Positions 7,676 to 14,980 are shown, counted from the stretch's first letter. The stretch is DNA of 16,894 nt from Methanosarcinaceae archaeon (GCA_017613335.1 JAGAEB010000076.1:1-16894); one strand, 5' to 3'. Notes: generated from the sequence alone by a model not told the origin. Translations and numbers: made by a program.

Positions 7676-7710
7676 AAAAAAAATCCTGAGTGTCTTCTGA
7701 CACTCAGGAT
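7676..7710 (-). terminator. 12-bp hairpin plus T-run terminator of the symporter gene
   Basis: ATCCTGAGTGTC (7683-7694) pairs perfectly with GACACTCAGGAT (7699-7710) over a 4-base loop. On the minus strand it begins 11 bases after the symporter stop and is followed by a run of seven or eight T (A-run at 7676-7683). This is the cleanest intrinsic-type terminator in the window. Confidence 0.85.
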
Positions 7711-7721
7711 ATTTCATTTTA

Positions 7722-9155
7722 TCAGTTTTTGACCCAGTCTTCCGGCGGGTTTTCTTTGTCGCGTCTTGTCAGGACACGTTTCGTTTCGAGGGCAATGACC
7801 GGGCTCAGGATCAGGAGGGCGATCAGGTTCGGGAAGGCCATGAGACCGTTGAAGATATCTGCGATCGTCCAGACCTCCTCGATCGTGAAGTACGGTGCAA
7901 CGAAGACGGCAACGACGAAAAGACCTTTGAAGATCCAGTTGGCCGCTTTGCTGTCATGGGTCAGGTAAGCGACGCATCTTTCACTGTAGAAGTCCCAGCC
8001 GATGATGGTCGTAAAGGCGAAGAAGACGAGACAGACCATCAGGACGAAAGCGGCGATCGTGCCGTTGAACAGCGGTCCGAGACCGGACGTGAAGGCGTGT
8101 GTCGTCACGGCAACACCGGCCAGGCCGATGTCCCAGGAACCGGCGATGACGATGCACAGACCGGTCATGGAACAGATGACGATCGTATCGATGAAAGTGC
8201 CTGTCATGGAAATGAGACCCTGTCTGACGGCGCTGTTCGTTCTTGCGGCGGCCGATGCGATCGGCGCACTGCCGAGACCGGCTTCATTGGAGAAGATACC
8301 TCTGGCGATACCTTTCTGCATGGCGACGATGATCGCACCGAGAGCACCGCCGGCAACGGCGCGGAGACCGAAGGCGGATTCGATGATCTCGACGACGGCT
8401 GCCGGGATCTTGTCATAATTGAGGACGAGGATGATCAGACCGGCGATGACATAAACGACGGCCATGAACGGAACGATCACTTCAGCAACGTGTGAAATGC
8501 GTTTCAGACCGCCGATGACGACGAGCGCGACAAGGATCGTCACAACGATGCCCGTGATGACGACGGCAAGAGAGTAGTCGGCGCCGAAGAAAAGAACAGT
8601 GTGCGCATTTTCCGGGTCGAAGAAGTTTCCGACGGCAGAAGAAATGCTGTTGACCTGGGAGAATGTACCGATACCGAGAAGACCTGCCAGTGCGCCGAAG
8701 ATCGCGAAAAGATAGGCGAGCCATTTCCATTTGGTGCCCATACCGTTCTCGATGTAGTAGAACGGACCGCCGATGGCGTGACCGTCTTCGGTGATGACTC
8801 TGTATTTGACGGCCAGGAAGCCTTCGGCATATTTGGTGGCCATACCGAAGAAAGCAGCCACCCACATCCAGAAGAGAGCGCCCGGACCGCCGGCAACGAT
8901 GGCCGTTGCGACACCGACGATGTTTCCGGTACCGATCGTTGCGGAAAGAGCCGTACAGAGTGCAGAGAAACTTGAAATTTCACCTTCACAGCCGGGCTCT
9001 TCTTTGAAGATGTTTCTGAAAGCTCTCGGCAGGTGGAAGATCTGAAGCAGATCAAGGCGGATCGTCAGGAAAATGCCTGTTGCCAGGATCAGGACGATTA
9101 ACGGAATACCCCAGACGAGGTCATCGATCTGAGTGATGATTTCACTAAAACTCAC
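7722..9155 (-). CDS. Alanine/glycine:cation symporter (AGCS family)
   Basis: A 477-residue polytopic inner-membrane transporter importing alanine or glycine with Na+ or H+. It has the length and about 11 hydrophobic helices of the family, with the LeuT-like fold known from Methanococcus maripaludis AgcS. Signatures: ALSATIGTGNIVGVATAIVAGG (ligand and sodium site, around residues 68-90), FGMATKYAE, GGPFYYIE, FSNEAGLGSAPIASAAA and FAFTTIIGWDFYSERC. The start is GTG 9155, with AGTGAT immediately upstream on the minus strand. It is monocistronic, with its own terminator. The function of this family is well established; the exact substrate and ion are not readable from sequence. Confidence 0.93.
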   Translation of the reverse strand: MSFSEIITQIDDLVWGIPLIVLILATGIFLTIRLDLLQIFHLPRAFRNIFKEEPGCEGEISSFSALCTALSATIGTGNIVGVATAIVAGGPGALFWMWVAAFFGMATKYAEGFLAVKYRVITEDGHAIGGPFYYIENGMGTKWKWLAYLFAIFGALAGLLGIGTFSQVNSISSAVGNFFDPENAHTVLFFGADYSLAVVITGIVVTILVALVVIGGLKRISHVAEVIVPFMAVVYVIAGLIILVLNYDKIPAAVVEIIESAFGLRAVAGGALGAIIVAMQKGIARGIFSNEAGLGSAPIASAAARTNSAVRQGLISMTGTFIDTIVICSMTGLCIVIAGSWDIGLAGVAVTTHAFTSGLGPLFNGTIAAFVLMVCLVFFAFTTIIGWDFYSERCVAYLTHDSKAANWIFKGLFVVAVFVAPYFTIEEVWTIADIFNGLMAFPNLIALLILSPVIALETKRVLTRRDKENPPEDWVKN

Positions 9156-9177
9156 AAAATCACTTCATTTGACAATA

Positions 9178-9217
9178 TCCCGAAAACGGGAGATCGACAT
9201 TTTATTGATATTTACAG
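9178..9217 (-). promoter_or_regulatory. Candidate promoter region of the symporter gene
   Basis: Read on the minus strand, an AT-rich segment GTAAATATCAATAAAATG (9200-9217) could hold the TATA box, 45-60 bases before GTG 9155. Next to it is a small palindrome TCCCG-AAAA-CGGGA (9178-9191) near the expected transcription start, which could be an operator or just a hairpin. Confidence 0.35.
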
Positions 9218-9261
9218 ATGTAACTGATATAACTGATGTAACTGATTCGACTGATGATGAT
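9217..9261. repeat. 9-nt tandem repeat
   Basis: Five 9-base units of the form GATGTAACT, GATATAACT, GATGTAACT, GATTCGACT, GATGATGAT lie directly behind the predicted symporter promoter. The last copy has decayed. Confidence 0.75.
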
Positions 9262-9574
9262 AAAACGCCGGCCGCCGGATCCCCGGCCCGGACACAGGGG
9301 CCGCCTGACAGACTGAGCCTGAAACGACATCAGACAGGAAAGAACACCGAACGGAACGGGGATTTACAATCCGGCGGACGGATGTATAAACAACGATCAG
9401 GAAACAGAAACCATGAACAAAAATTTGACAATGATTCAGAATGCTGAATATTTACAATTGACAAATCAGATACCTTAACATGATTCGCTCTATTTGTATC
9501 TTGCCCTTTTTCACATATTTTTTAATGACAGATTGGCGGCGGCCCGGGAAATCTGAATGGAAATGTCCGGGCGG
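9262..9574. other. Gene-free segment with an AT-rich island
   Basis: No supported gene. The first half is GC-rich; 9400-9535 is markedly AT-rich, with two TTGACAA elements (9425 and 9458; a third, TTGACAAT, is at 9169) and a TATA-like TATTTTTTAA near 9516-9525. A 21-codon frame from ATG 9413 has no clear ribosome site and is not annotated. Confidence 0.4.
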
Positions 9575-9897
9575 CCCTTAAATTCTGAATGAAAACCGCC
9601 GACCTTTAAATCTGAATGAAAACTGCCGGCCTTTAAAATCCGGATGAACCCTGCCGGCCTTTAAAATCTGAATGAACCCTGCCGGCCTTTAAAATCCGGA
9701 TGAACCTGCCGGCCTTTAAAATCTGAATGAACCCTGCCGGCCTTTAAAATCCGGATGAACCCTGCCGGCCTTTAAAATCTGAATGAAATTTGCCGGCCTT
9801 TAAAATCTGAATGAACCCTGCCGGCCTTTAAAATCCGGATGAACCCTGCCGGCCCTGAAATCCGGATCATGACGACCGGCCCCTGAAATCCGGACGG
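9575..9897. repeat. 28-nt tandem array with 56-nt higher-order structure
   Basis: About twelve copies of a 27-28-base unit beginning CCTTTAAAATC and ending CCCTGCCGG; the first and last copies are degenerate. Two unit types, with CTGAATGAA or CCGGATGAA in the middle, alternate from 9603 to 9796, giving a 56-base higher-order period; the alternation breaks once, where two CTGAATG units are adjacent (9769-9824). Each core copy carries CTTTAAAAT, similar to an archaeal TATA box. The array is about 130 bases upstream of the TPR gene. There are no unique spacers. Confidence 0.95.
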
Positions 9898-9910
9898 CGC
9901 GTACAATACA

Positions 9911-9926
9911 TTCATAAAATATTAAG
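9911..9926 (+). promoter_or_regulatory. Candidate TATA box of the TPR gene
   Basis: TTCATAAAATATTAAG, just after the 28-nt array, gives a predicted transcription start near 9945 and a leader of about 80 bases before ATG 10028. Confidence 0.35.
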
Positions 9927-10027
9927 CCCTCATATGAATAAGATTTCATATCTGCTGCCGTTGATATGGCTGTTCTGCCGGTTGCCGGGATAACTGTCCG
10001 GCGGCTGATCTTTCAGGAGGGTTTAAA

Positions 10028-11605
10028 ATGGATGCTGATTCCGGTCGTGCAAAAACGCTGCTTTCAGAAGGAAAATATTCCGAAGCGGCTGAAGCTTTCA
10101 GACAGATTGCTGAAAAGAATCCCAAACACAAGGAAGCCTGGGACAATATGGCATTTGCGCTCGTCTGCGCGGGTGATGTCGGCGCCGCTGCCGCATGTTA
10201 CAGTGAGATCATCAGAAGATATCCGAAAGACCATGATGCCATGTATCACCGCGCCGTTCTGGAGCTCAAAGCCGGATTTCCGGCAGAAGCACTCGACTCG
10301 ATCAACAAGGCTCTCATTCTCAGCCCCGGCAATGCCGAATATCTGTACACGAAAGGCTGCATCTTTTATGAGATGAAAAAGCTGAATGACGCCATCGCCT
10401 GTTTCGATGATGCGGTCAGAGCAGATCCGTATCACTACATCGCCGCGGATCACATCTGTCTCTGTCTTTTCAGCCTGGGGAGCTTTTCAGAACTGGCGGC
10501 GTTCTGTCTGCAGTGCATCAGAATGTATGAGCCGTTCGTTTCCGGCGATTTTGAAAGACTCGGCCCCGCCGCGGATGCTTCCGGAGATCAGGCTGCGGGA
10601 AACGTTTCAGAAGGATCAGGATCAATGTCAGGATCCGGATCTGCATCCGGATCCGGATCATCATCGGAAATCCCGGAATCCCTGAAAGGATTCGGTCCGG
10701 AAAATCTGCTGTCTTTTTACAATTATCTCTCCCTCGGCTGTCTGAGATCCGGCGACTACGAAGACGCCTCCCGTTTCCTTAAAACAGCGCTCACATTCGA
10801 CGCGGACAACACGACGCTCACATATTATCTTGCCATGGCGCAGACGGGTCTCGGCAAATACGACGAGGCCGTTTCCCTTTTCAGGAAAGTGCTTGCGTCA
10901 GCGCCTGATTCACCCGGATACTGCCGGAATCTGGCCTATGCCCTGTCACAGGCCGGCCGGAAGGAAGACATCGATTAAGCGACAGGGATCTACAGGCGTC
11001 TCCTTTCGGAAGATCCCGACAACAGAAAACTTTCAGAAGAAGCTGCCGGCGTTTACCGGAAAGCCGGTCTCTCCGGGGAAGCTCTCGCGATCTACGACCG
11101 GATCCTCGAAAAATACCCGAACGATCTGACCGCCTACGGAGAATCATCAAAGATCCTCTTCATGAACGGTGACTATGAAAAAGCCGCTCAGTATCTCGAA
11201 AAAGGATGTTCGCTCGATCCGTATGATTTTGACATGGTCAACCTTCTCGCCGTCTCTTACATGAATCTCGGACGCACCGCCGAAGCTGAAAAAATGTTTG
11301 AAAAAGCCGCTGAGATCGATCCCTGGAGTCCGAAACCCTATTACAACGAAGGCATTGCCCGCCTCAAATGCGAACAGTACGAAAAAGCTGCCGCCTGTTT
11401 CAGAAAAGCCGCCGAATGCGCTCCGGACGATCCGGCCGTTCTGTATTATCTCGGCATCGCCGAGACAGAATGCGGCCTTTATGAAGAAGCGCTCGCCTGT
11501 TTTGAAAAGGTCGCTGCCGTCGAACCCGATTACGAAGATGTTCAGCAGTGTCTCGCCTACATCCGCGAAACCCTCACCGAAGAAAAAGAAGAAGCTGCGG
11601 ACTGA
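10028..11605 (+). pseudogene. Tetratricopeptide-repeat protein interrupted by an in-frame TAA
   Basis: A TPR scaffold of 525 codons read through one stop at 10976-10978. The first part (316 residues) starts at ATG 10028 behind an excellent AGGAGG (10015-10020). It has about four TPR units, then a Gly/Ser-rich linker (about residues 185-218), then two to three more units. After the TAA the same frame continues with clear TPR units (IYRRLLSEDPDN, ALAIYDRILEKYPN, KAAQYLEKGCSLDPY and others) to TGA 11605. There is no frameshift. Units around the break are exactly 34 residues, but the broken one has three extra codons, ATC GAT TAA (10970-10978). TPR proteins mediate protein contacts; no partner is indicated. 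Without signal or membrane segments it would be cytosolic. Two products are possible: an N-terminal half with a good ribosome site, and a C-terminal fragment from ATG 11162. Alternatives are assembly error or readthrough; TAA is not the pyrrolysine codon. Confidence 0.8.
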
Positions 11606-11609
11606 AAAC

Positions 11610-11762
11610 CCGGAAAAGCAGACACCCTGAGAACGAAACATCCGGAAAACAGACACCCTGAAAACGAAACATCCGGAAAACAGACACCCTGAGAACGAAA
11701 CATCCGGAAAACAGACACCCTGAGAACAAAAGATCCGGAAAACAGACATCCGGAGAACAGAT
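11610..11762. repeat. 31-nt tandem array after the TPR gene
   Basis: Five copies of a 31-base unit containing CCGGAAAACAGACACCCTGA and GAACGAAACAT, starting 5 bases after the TPR stop. Copies 2 to 4 are almost identical; the first is 32 bases and the last is shortened. All reading frames across it on the minus strand are repeat artefacts. Confidence 0.95.
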
Positions 11763-11795
11763 CGGAAAAAAGAAATCGGACACGGCCGGAAATGA

Positions 11796-11835
11796 ATCCT
11801 GTCTTCCGGACAGGATCCTTCCCGGTCTTTTTTTT
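11796..11835 (+). terminator. Possible terminator between TPR and DUF531
   Basis: ATCCTGTC (11796-11803) pairs with GACAGGAT (11809-11816); an 8-T run (11828-11835) follows after an 11-base gap. The gap is longer than in a standard intrinsic terminator, so this is a tentative call. Confidence 0.4.
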
Positions 11836-11857
11836 ATCAGTGTCAGGCCTGTCCGGC

Positions 11858-12487
11858 TCAGAGATCCCGGTTTTCGGATTTTCCGGAACGATCCTGTTCC
11901 TGGAGCTGTTCCTGCCTGGCATTTTTAAGATATTCTTTTGTCAGGCCGTATCTCCGGCTCTGTTCCAGGGCGAACGTCAGCGCGTTGATCTGCGTCGGGA
12001 TCGCGCCGATCGCTGTGCATGTTTCGAGAGATATCCTCTTTTCCGTGATGTCCAGATGATATTCGGCTCTCTCGAAAAGGTCTTTGGGAAGGCCTTTTCT
12101 GCCGAGACCGACAAGGAACATGTACGATCTTTTTTTCATGTTGCCGTCAGCCACGTCAAGAGGCGTCAGAAGTTTCTGCGGATACGGTTTTGACGTCGTC
12201 ACGACGATCGATCCGAAATGGGCCGGAAAACCTTTCGGCGGCAGATCGGCGACATAAAGATGATGTTCCTTGTTCAGAAGATCGAGGAATCTGCCGGATT
12301 CGCCGATCGTTGTCTGGTCTCTGACGAATTCAACGAGTTCGTCCACAGTCATCTTGAACGGAAAATCATAAAGCGCCAATGAAAAACCGAAAGCATAGCA
12401 GATCGGCGCGGCGCGCGCGATGGCACGGTAATGCGCATCGACGATCTTGATCTTGTCATACATATTGACGATTCCCAAAGTCAGCAT
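11858..12487 (-). CDS. DUF531 family protein, probable SPOUT-like fold
   Basis: A 209-residue soluble protein of the archaeal DUF531 family. Family features seen are the start MLTLGIVNMYDKIKIVDAHY, ARAAPICYAFGFSLALYDFPF, TTIGESGRFLDLL, PKGFPAHFGSIVVTTSKP, LVGLGRKGLP and the last block ISLETCTAIGAIPTQI. The LVGLGRKGLP and SLETCTAIG segments resemble the knotted cofactor-binding region of SPOUT RNA methyltransferases; that enzymatic role is inference. Residues about 170-209 form a charged, Gln/Arg-rich tail beyond the family core. ATG 12487 is firmly set by GGGTGATCC just upstream on the minus strand. The gene converges on the TPR gene and has its own promoter with an inverted repeat. Confidence 0.82.
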   Translation of the reverse strand: MLTLGIVNMYDKIKIVDAHYRAIARAAPICYAFGFSLALYDFPFKMTVDELVEFVRDQTTIGESGRFLDLLNKEHHLYVADLPPKGFPAHFGSIVVTTSKPYPQKLLTPLDVADGNMKKRSYMFLVGLGRKGLPKDLFERAEYHLDITEKRISLETCTAIGAIPTQINALTFALEQSRRYGLTKEYLKNARQEQLQEQDRSGKSENRDL

Positions 12488-12532
12488 ATTGGATCACCCT
12501 GCATCAGACAGTATCAGACAGCATAAGATATC

Positions 12533-12557
12533 ATGAAGTTTCGGTCTGAAACTTCAT
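12533..12557. promoter_or_regulatory. Perfect 10-bp inverted repeat (candidate operator) upstream of DUF531
   Basis: ATGAAGTTTC (12533-12542) and GAAACTTCAT (12548-12557) are exact reverse complements with a 5-base spacer. The repeat overlaps the expected transcription start (about 12543) set by the adjacent minus-strand TATA-like element, a common repressor-operator placement in archaea. Confidence 0.6.
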
Positions 12558-12561
12558 ATTT

Positions 12562-12574
12562 CCTATTAAATTTT
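12562..12574 (-). promoter_or_regulatory. Candidate TATA box of DUF531
   Basis: On the minus strand AAAATTTAATAGG lies about 25 bases before the inverted repeat centre and about 80 bases before ATG 12487. Confidence 0.45.
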
Positions 12575-12670
12575 CCCCGTCGTCCCGGCCGGAAAGGCAT
12601 CCGGCATAAGATCATCAGCCGAAAAGACCCTGAAAGACCGGCTGAAAGTGAATAAAAATCTGCTGAGGAC

Positions 12671-12796
12671 CGGATAAAAACCGGATACGGGCCGAAAAAC
12701 CGGATACCGGCTGAATAAAAAACGGATACAGGCTGAATAAAAAACAGACACGGACCGAATAAAAACCGGATACAGACCGGATAAGACAAGGATACC
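12671..12796. repeat. 22-nt tandem array
   Basis: Units of about 22 bases around CTGAATAAAAAACGGATACA: three full 22-mers at 12711-12776, plus a related 22-mer, an 18-mer and a degraded last copy. Weaker relatives extend left to about 12640. The array lies upstream of the small membrane-protein gene, next to its TATA-like CTTTTTATTC (12796-12805). Confidence 0.88.
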
Positions 12797-12846
12797 TTTT
12801 TATTCTGAACGGTCCTGATTGATTTGACGTCTTCGGGGTGTTTTAT

Positions 12847-13221
12847 ATGGAACTTGGAATCATGATGTGTTTCATCACATTCATCATATGCGGTCCTGCG
12901 TTCATACTGGTCGGTTTTCTCCAGTATAACAAAAAAACACCTGCCGCATTTTATTCCGGCGAAAATCCCCCCGGTTCCGACGAACTGACAGACGTTGCTG
13001 CCTGGAACAAATATCACGGTTATCTGTGGATCGCTTACGGCCTGCTCTTCATCCTCGATCCGTTCCTGCTCCTGCTTTCCGAAAATATATACACGGGCAT
13101 CATTCTGCTGACAGCGGCCGTTCTGCTCGAGACCGCCGTCATGTATATCCGGCATCAGAGACTGATCCGGAAATACAGGATCAGAAAAACGAACCGATGC
13201 AGGCAGCAGACAGACAAATGA
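12847..13221 (+). CDS. Small membrane protein of unknown function
   Basis: A 124-residue protein with three likely membrane helices: about residues 4-24 (MMCFITFIICGPAFILVGF), 61-78 (LWIAYGLLFILDPFLLLL) and 84-104. A loop TDVAAWNKYHGYLW separates the first two. That loop plus the preceding FYSGE pattern resembles small membrane proteins frequent in gut Firmicutes, which hints at transfer; this is from memory and unverified. ATG 12847 is chosen over GTG 12838 because GGGGTG (12835-12840) is well spaced for it. The last residues and the stop codon come from the first copy of the 29-nt array, so the native C-terminus may have been altered. No function is assigned. Confidence 0.65.
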   Translation: MELGIMMCFITFIICGPAFILVGFLQYNKKTPAAFYSGENPPGSDELTDVAAWNKYHGYLWIAYGLLFILDPFLLLLSENIYTGIILLTAAVLLETAVMYIRHQRLIRKYRIRKTNRCRQQTDK

Positions 13222-13331
13222 ACCGATGCAGGCAGCAGACAGACAAATGAACCGATGCAGGCAGCAGACAGACAAACGAACCGATGCAGGCACCAGACAG
13301 ACAAACGAACCGATGCAGGCACCAGACAAAC
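13191..13331. repeat. 29-nt tandem array overlapping a gene end
   Basis: Four full 29-base copies and one of 25 bases, with the core GAACCGATGCAGGCAGCAGA (CACCAGA in the later copies). The first copy supplies the last codons and stop of the preceding membrane-protein gene. Copies 1-3 are nearly identical. Confidence 0.95.
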
Positions 13332-13379
13332 GAAAGAATGACAACAGAAACCGATCGAAATATCCGGGAATGATCTGCG

Positions 13380-13691
13380 ATGAAACTGACTGTCAGATAT
13401 CAGAATAAAAATGTCAAAGTAAAGCCGGTCTATTGGCTTTTTTTCTGGTCGGTCAAATTCATCATTTTTGTTCTCGCTGTCCTGTTCGTTCTCGATTTCA
13501 CGCATGTGATCGATTTTAAGGCGTTTGTGTATTCGATCTTCCGATCGGGCTGTCCGTTTTTTCATCAGACTGACTTTTTTTCACACTCCGGCTTTTCCGG
13601 TGTCGGAAACCGACTTTCCGGCACATCCTTTTTTTGTTTTTACGGCCGGCTTCCGGCGCTGACTGTCAGGCGACGGGACAGGAATGAATAA
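13380..13691 (+). CDS. Short hypothetical protein with one membrane helix
   Basis: A 103-residue frame starting MKLTVRYQNKNVKVKPVYW, then a strongly hydrophobic helix at about residues 18-40 (WLFFWSVKFIIFVLAVLFVL), then a basic, Phe/Ser-rich tail lacking recognisable motifs. GGGAATGATC (13366-13375) before ATG 13380 is a weak ribosome-site match. The frame ends 6 bases before the hairpin at 13698. The tail half may be fortuitous, since it overlaps the unusual hypE extension on the other strand. No family is recognised. Confidence 0.35.
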   Translation: MKLTVRYQNKNVKVKPVYWLFFWSVKFIIFVLAVLFVLDFTHVIDFKAFVYSIFRSGCPFFHQTDFFSHSGFSGVGNRLSGTSFFCFYGRLPALTVRRRDRNE

Positions 13692-14843
13692 AAAAATTCC
13701 TGCCCGGAATCTGTTTTTCCGGGCAGGACTCTCAGTTCTCAAAAGATCCGGTGATATGTCTGAAGATCGGCAGACACGCGGGATCGGGTCGCCTGAAGGG
13801 ACATCGACATAACGGGTGCTTCCGATATCCGATCTCAGGATGACTTTTCCTTTGTTTTCTTCGGTCACTTCACCGATCACGGCGGCATCTCTGCCGTACG
13901 GGTGCTGCCTGAGAAGAGCAAGGACTTCATCGGCATATTCCGGTCTCACGCCGATGACGGCTTTTCCTTCGTTGGCGATCTCGAGCGGATCTAAGCCGAG
14001 CATTTCGCAGGAGGTGCGGACAGCCTGGCGGATCGGGATATTTTCTTCCTCGATAATGATCCCGACGTTGCTTTTCTGCGCCATCTCATTCAGCGAGTCG
14101 GCAAGACCGCCTCTCGTCGGATCTTTCATGGCGGTCACGGCTTTTTCGCCGTCGGGCATTCTCACGGAGAGGATCGGCCGGATCATGTTCCAGAGAGGCG
14201 CCGTATCGGAGACAAGATCCGAACTGAAGTTGAAACCTTCTCTTTTGGTCAGGAGCGCGATACCGTGATCGGCAATGAATCCGGAAACGATGATCTTATC
14301 GCCGACCTGAAGTCCCGAATCGCGGACAGGACTGTCGCAGATGCCGACGGCGGCGATATTGATGATGATGGAGTCGAGCGCCGATCCTTCAACGGTCTTC
14401 GTGTCGCCTGTGATGATCGGGACATCTGTTTCTTCAAGGACAGCATTCATCGACTGTGTGACCTTTTCAAGATCTTCGATCGGGAACCCTTCCGGCAGGA
14501 TCATGCCGCAGCTCAGGGCGATCGGTCTTGCGCCCATGACGGTCAGATCGTTGACCGCACCTGAGACAGCGACGCGCCCGATGTCGCCGCCCGGGAAAAA
14601 GATCGGATGGACGACGTGGCTGTCCGTCGTCATCACGAGTTCAAGCGGCTTTTCACCGGACATGACCGCTTCGCCGAGCATTTCCTTTCCGAGCGTGATG
14701 CTCGCGCCGTCATCCAGATCTGCCAGTCCCACCGTTCCGGCCGTCGTCTTTCTGAAGTTTCCCAAAATGACTTTTCCGATCAAAGACTGCATCTGCTGTC
14801 CGCCGGCACCGTGTTCCATTGAAATTCTGTTCTCTCTTGCCAT
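13581..14843 (-). CDS. hypE: Hydrogenase maturation protein HypE, with an abnormal C-terminal extension
   Basis: HypE dehydrates a thiocarboxamide on its own C-terminal cysteine to a thiocyanate, donating CN to the iron of [NiFe]-hydrogenases with HypC, HypD and HypF. Hallmarks: MEHGAGG (9-15), GDIGRVAVSGAVNDLTVMGA, the signature DPTRGGL, EIANEGKAVIGV and the terminal YVDVPSGDPIPRVC. Family members end at this cysteine (residue 358, codon 13772-13770). Here the next codon is CGA (13769-13767) instead of a stop, and the frame runs 62 more residues to 13581, through the terminator hairpin. The tail looks non-coding in origin. A single TGA-to-CGA change explains it; a frameshift or sequencing error is the alternative, since another frame stops at 13734-13732 just before the hairpin. 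The start at ATG 14843 (MARENRIS) is by similarity; no strong ribosome site is present. Its promoter is divergent from the VTC operon. Confidence 0.88.
   Translation of the reverse strand: MARENRISMEHGAGGQQMQSLIGKVILGNFRKTTAGTVGLADLDDGASITLGKEMLGEAVMSGEKPLELVMTTDSHVVHPIFFPGGDIGRVAVSGAVNDLTVMGARPIALSCGMILPEGFPIEDLEKVTQSMNAVLEETDVPIITGDTKTVEGSALDSIIINIAAVGICDSPVRDSGLQVGDKIIVSGFIADHGIALLTKREGFNFSSDLVSDTAPLWNMIRPILSVRMPDGEKAVTAMKDPTRGGLADSLNEMAQKSNVGIIIEEENIPIRQAVRTSCEMLGLDPLEIANEGKAVIGVRPEYADEVLALLRQHPYGRDAAVIGEVTEENKGKVILRSDIGSTRYVDVPSGDPIPRVCRSSDISPDLLRTESPARKNRFRAGIFLFIPVPSPDSQRRKPAVKTKKGCAGKSVSDTGKAGV
13687..13728 (-). terminator. 11-bp hairpin plus T-run terminator of hypE
   Basis: TCCTGCCCGGA (13698-13708) pairs perfectly with TCCGGGCAGGA (13718-13728) around a 9-base loop. 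On the minus strand a T-rich run (A-run 13690-13696 on the plus strand) follows after TT. It lies about 40 bases beyond the expected hypE end, inside the current open frame. Confidence 0.75.
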
Positions 14844-14980
14844 AACGATCGATCCGTCGTCTGAATATTCTGATCTGTCAGAAAAAGTATCAAAAAATGT
14901 CAAATGAAAAAGCATTCCTTCAGCCGCCTGCCGGCGCATAAAGATGATCTTTTTCAGCTGAATCAGGAAATCAATTATCT

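Noticed and set aside
9413..9478. 21-residue peptide gene
   Set aside because: Short, no convincing ribosome site or conservation signal; not distinguishable from chance.
9575..9897. CRISPR array
   Set aside because: Units of 27-28 bases follow each other without unique spacers, and no cas genes are nearby. The same holds for the other arrays.
10976..10978. Pyrrolysine or recoded stop in the TPR gene
   Set aside because: The codon is TAA, not TAG, and other genes here end with TGA or TAA, so the code appears standard; TAA also terminates the VTC gene.
12514..13344. Minus-strand 276-residue protein with Cys/Val/Ser repeats
   Set aside because: It reads through two tandem arrays and the small membrane-protein gene; no motif and no ribosome site.
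13581..13769. Genuine extra domain on HypE
   Set aside because: The tail is basic and low in hydrophobic pattern, crosses a terminator hairpin and overlaps a plus-strand frame; it is better explained by stop loss or error.
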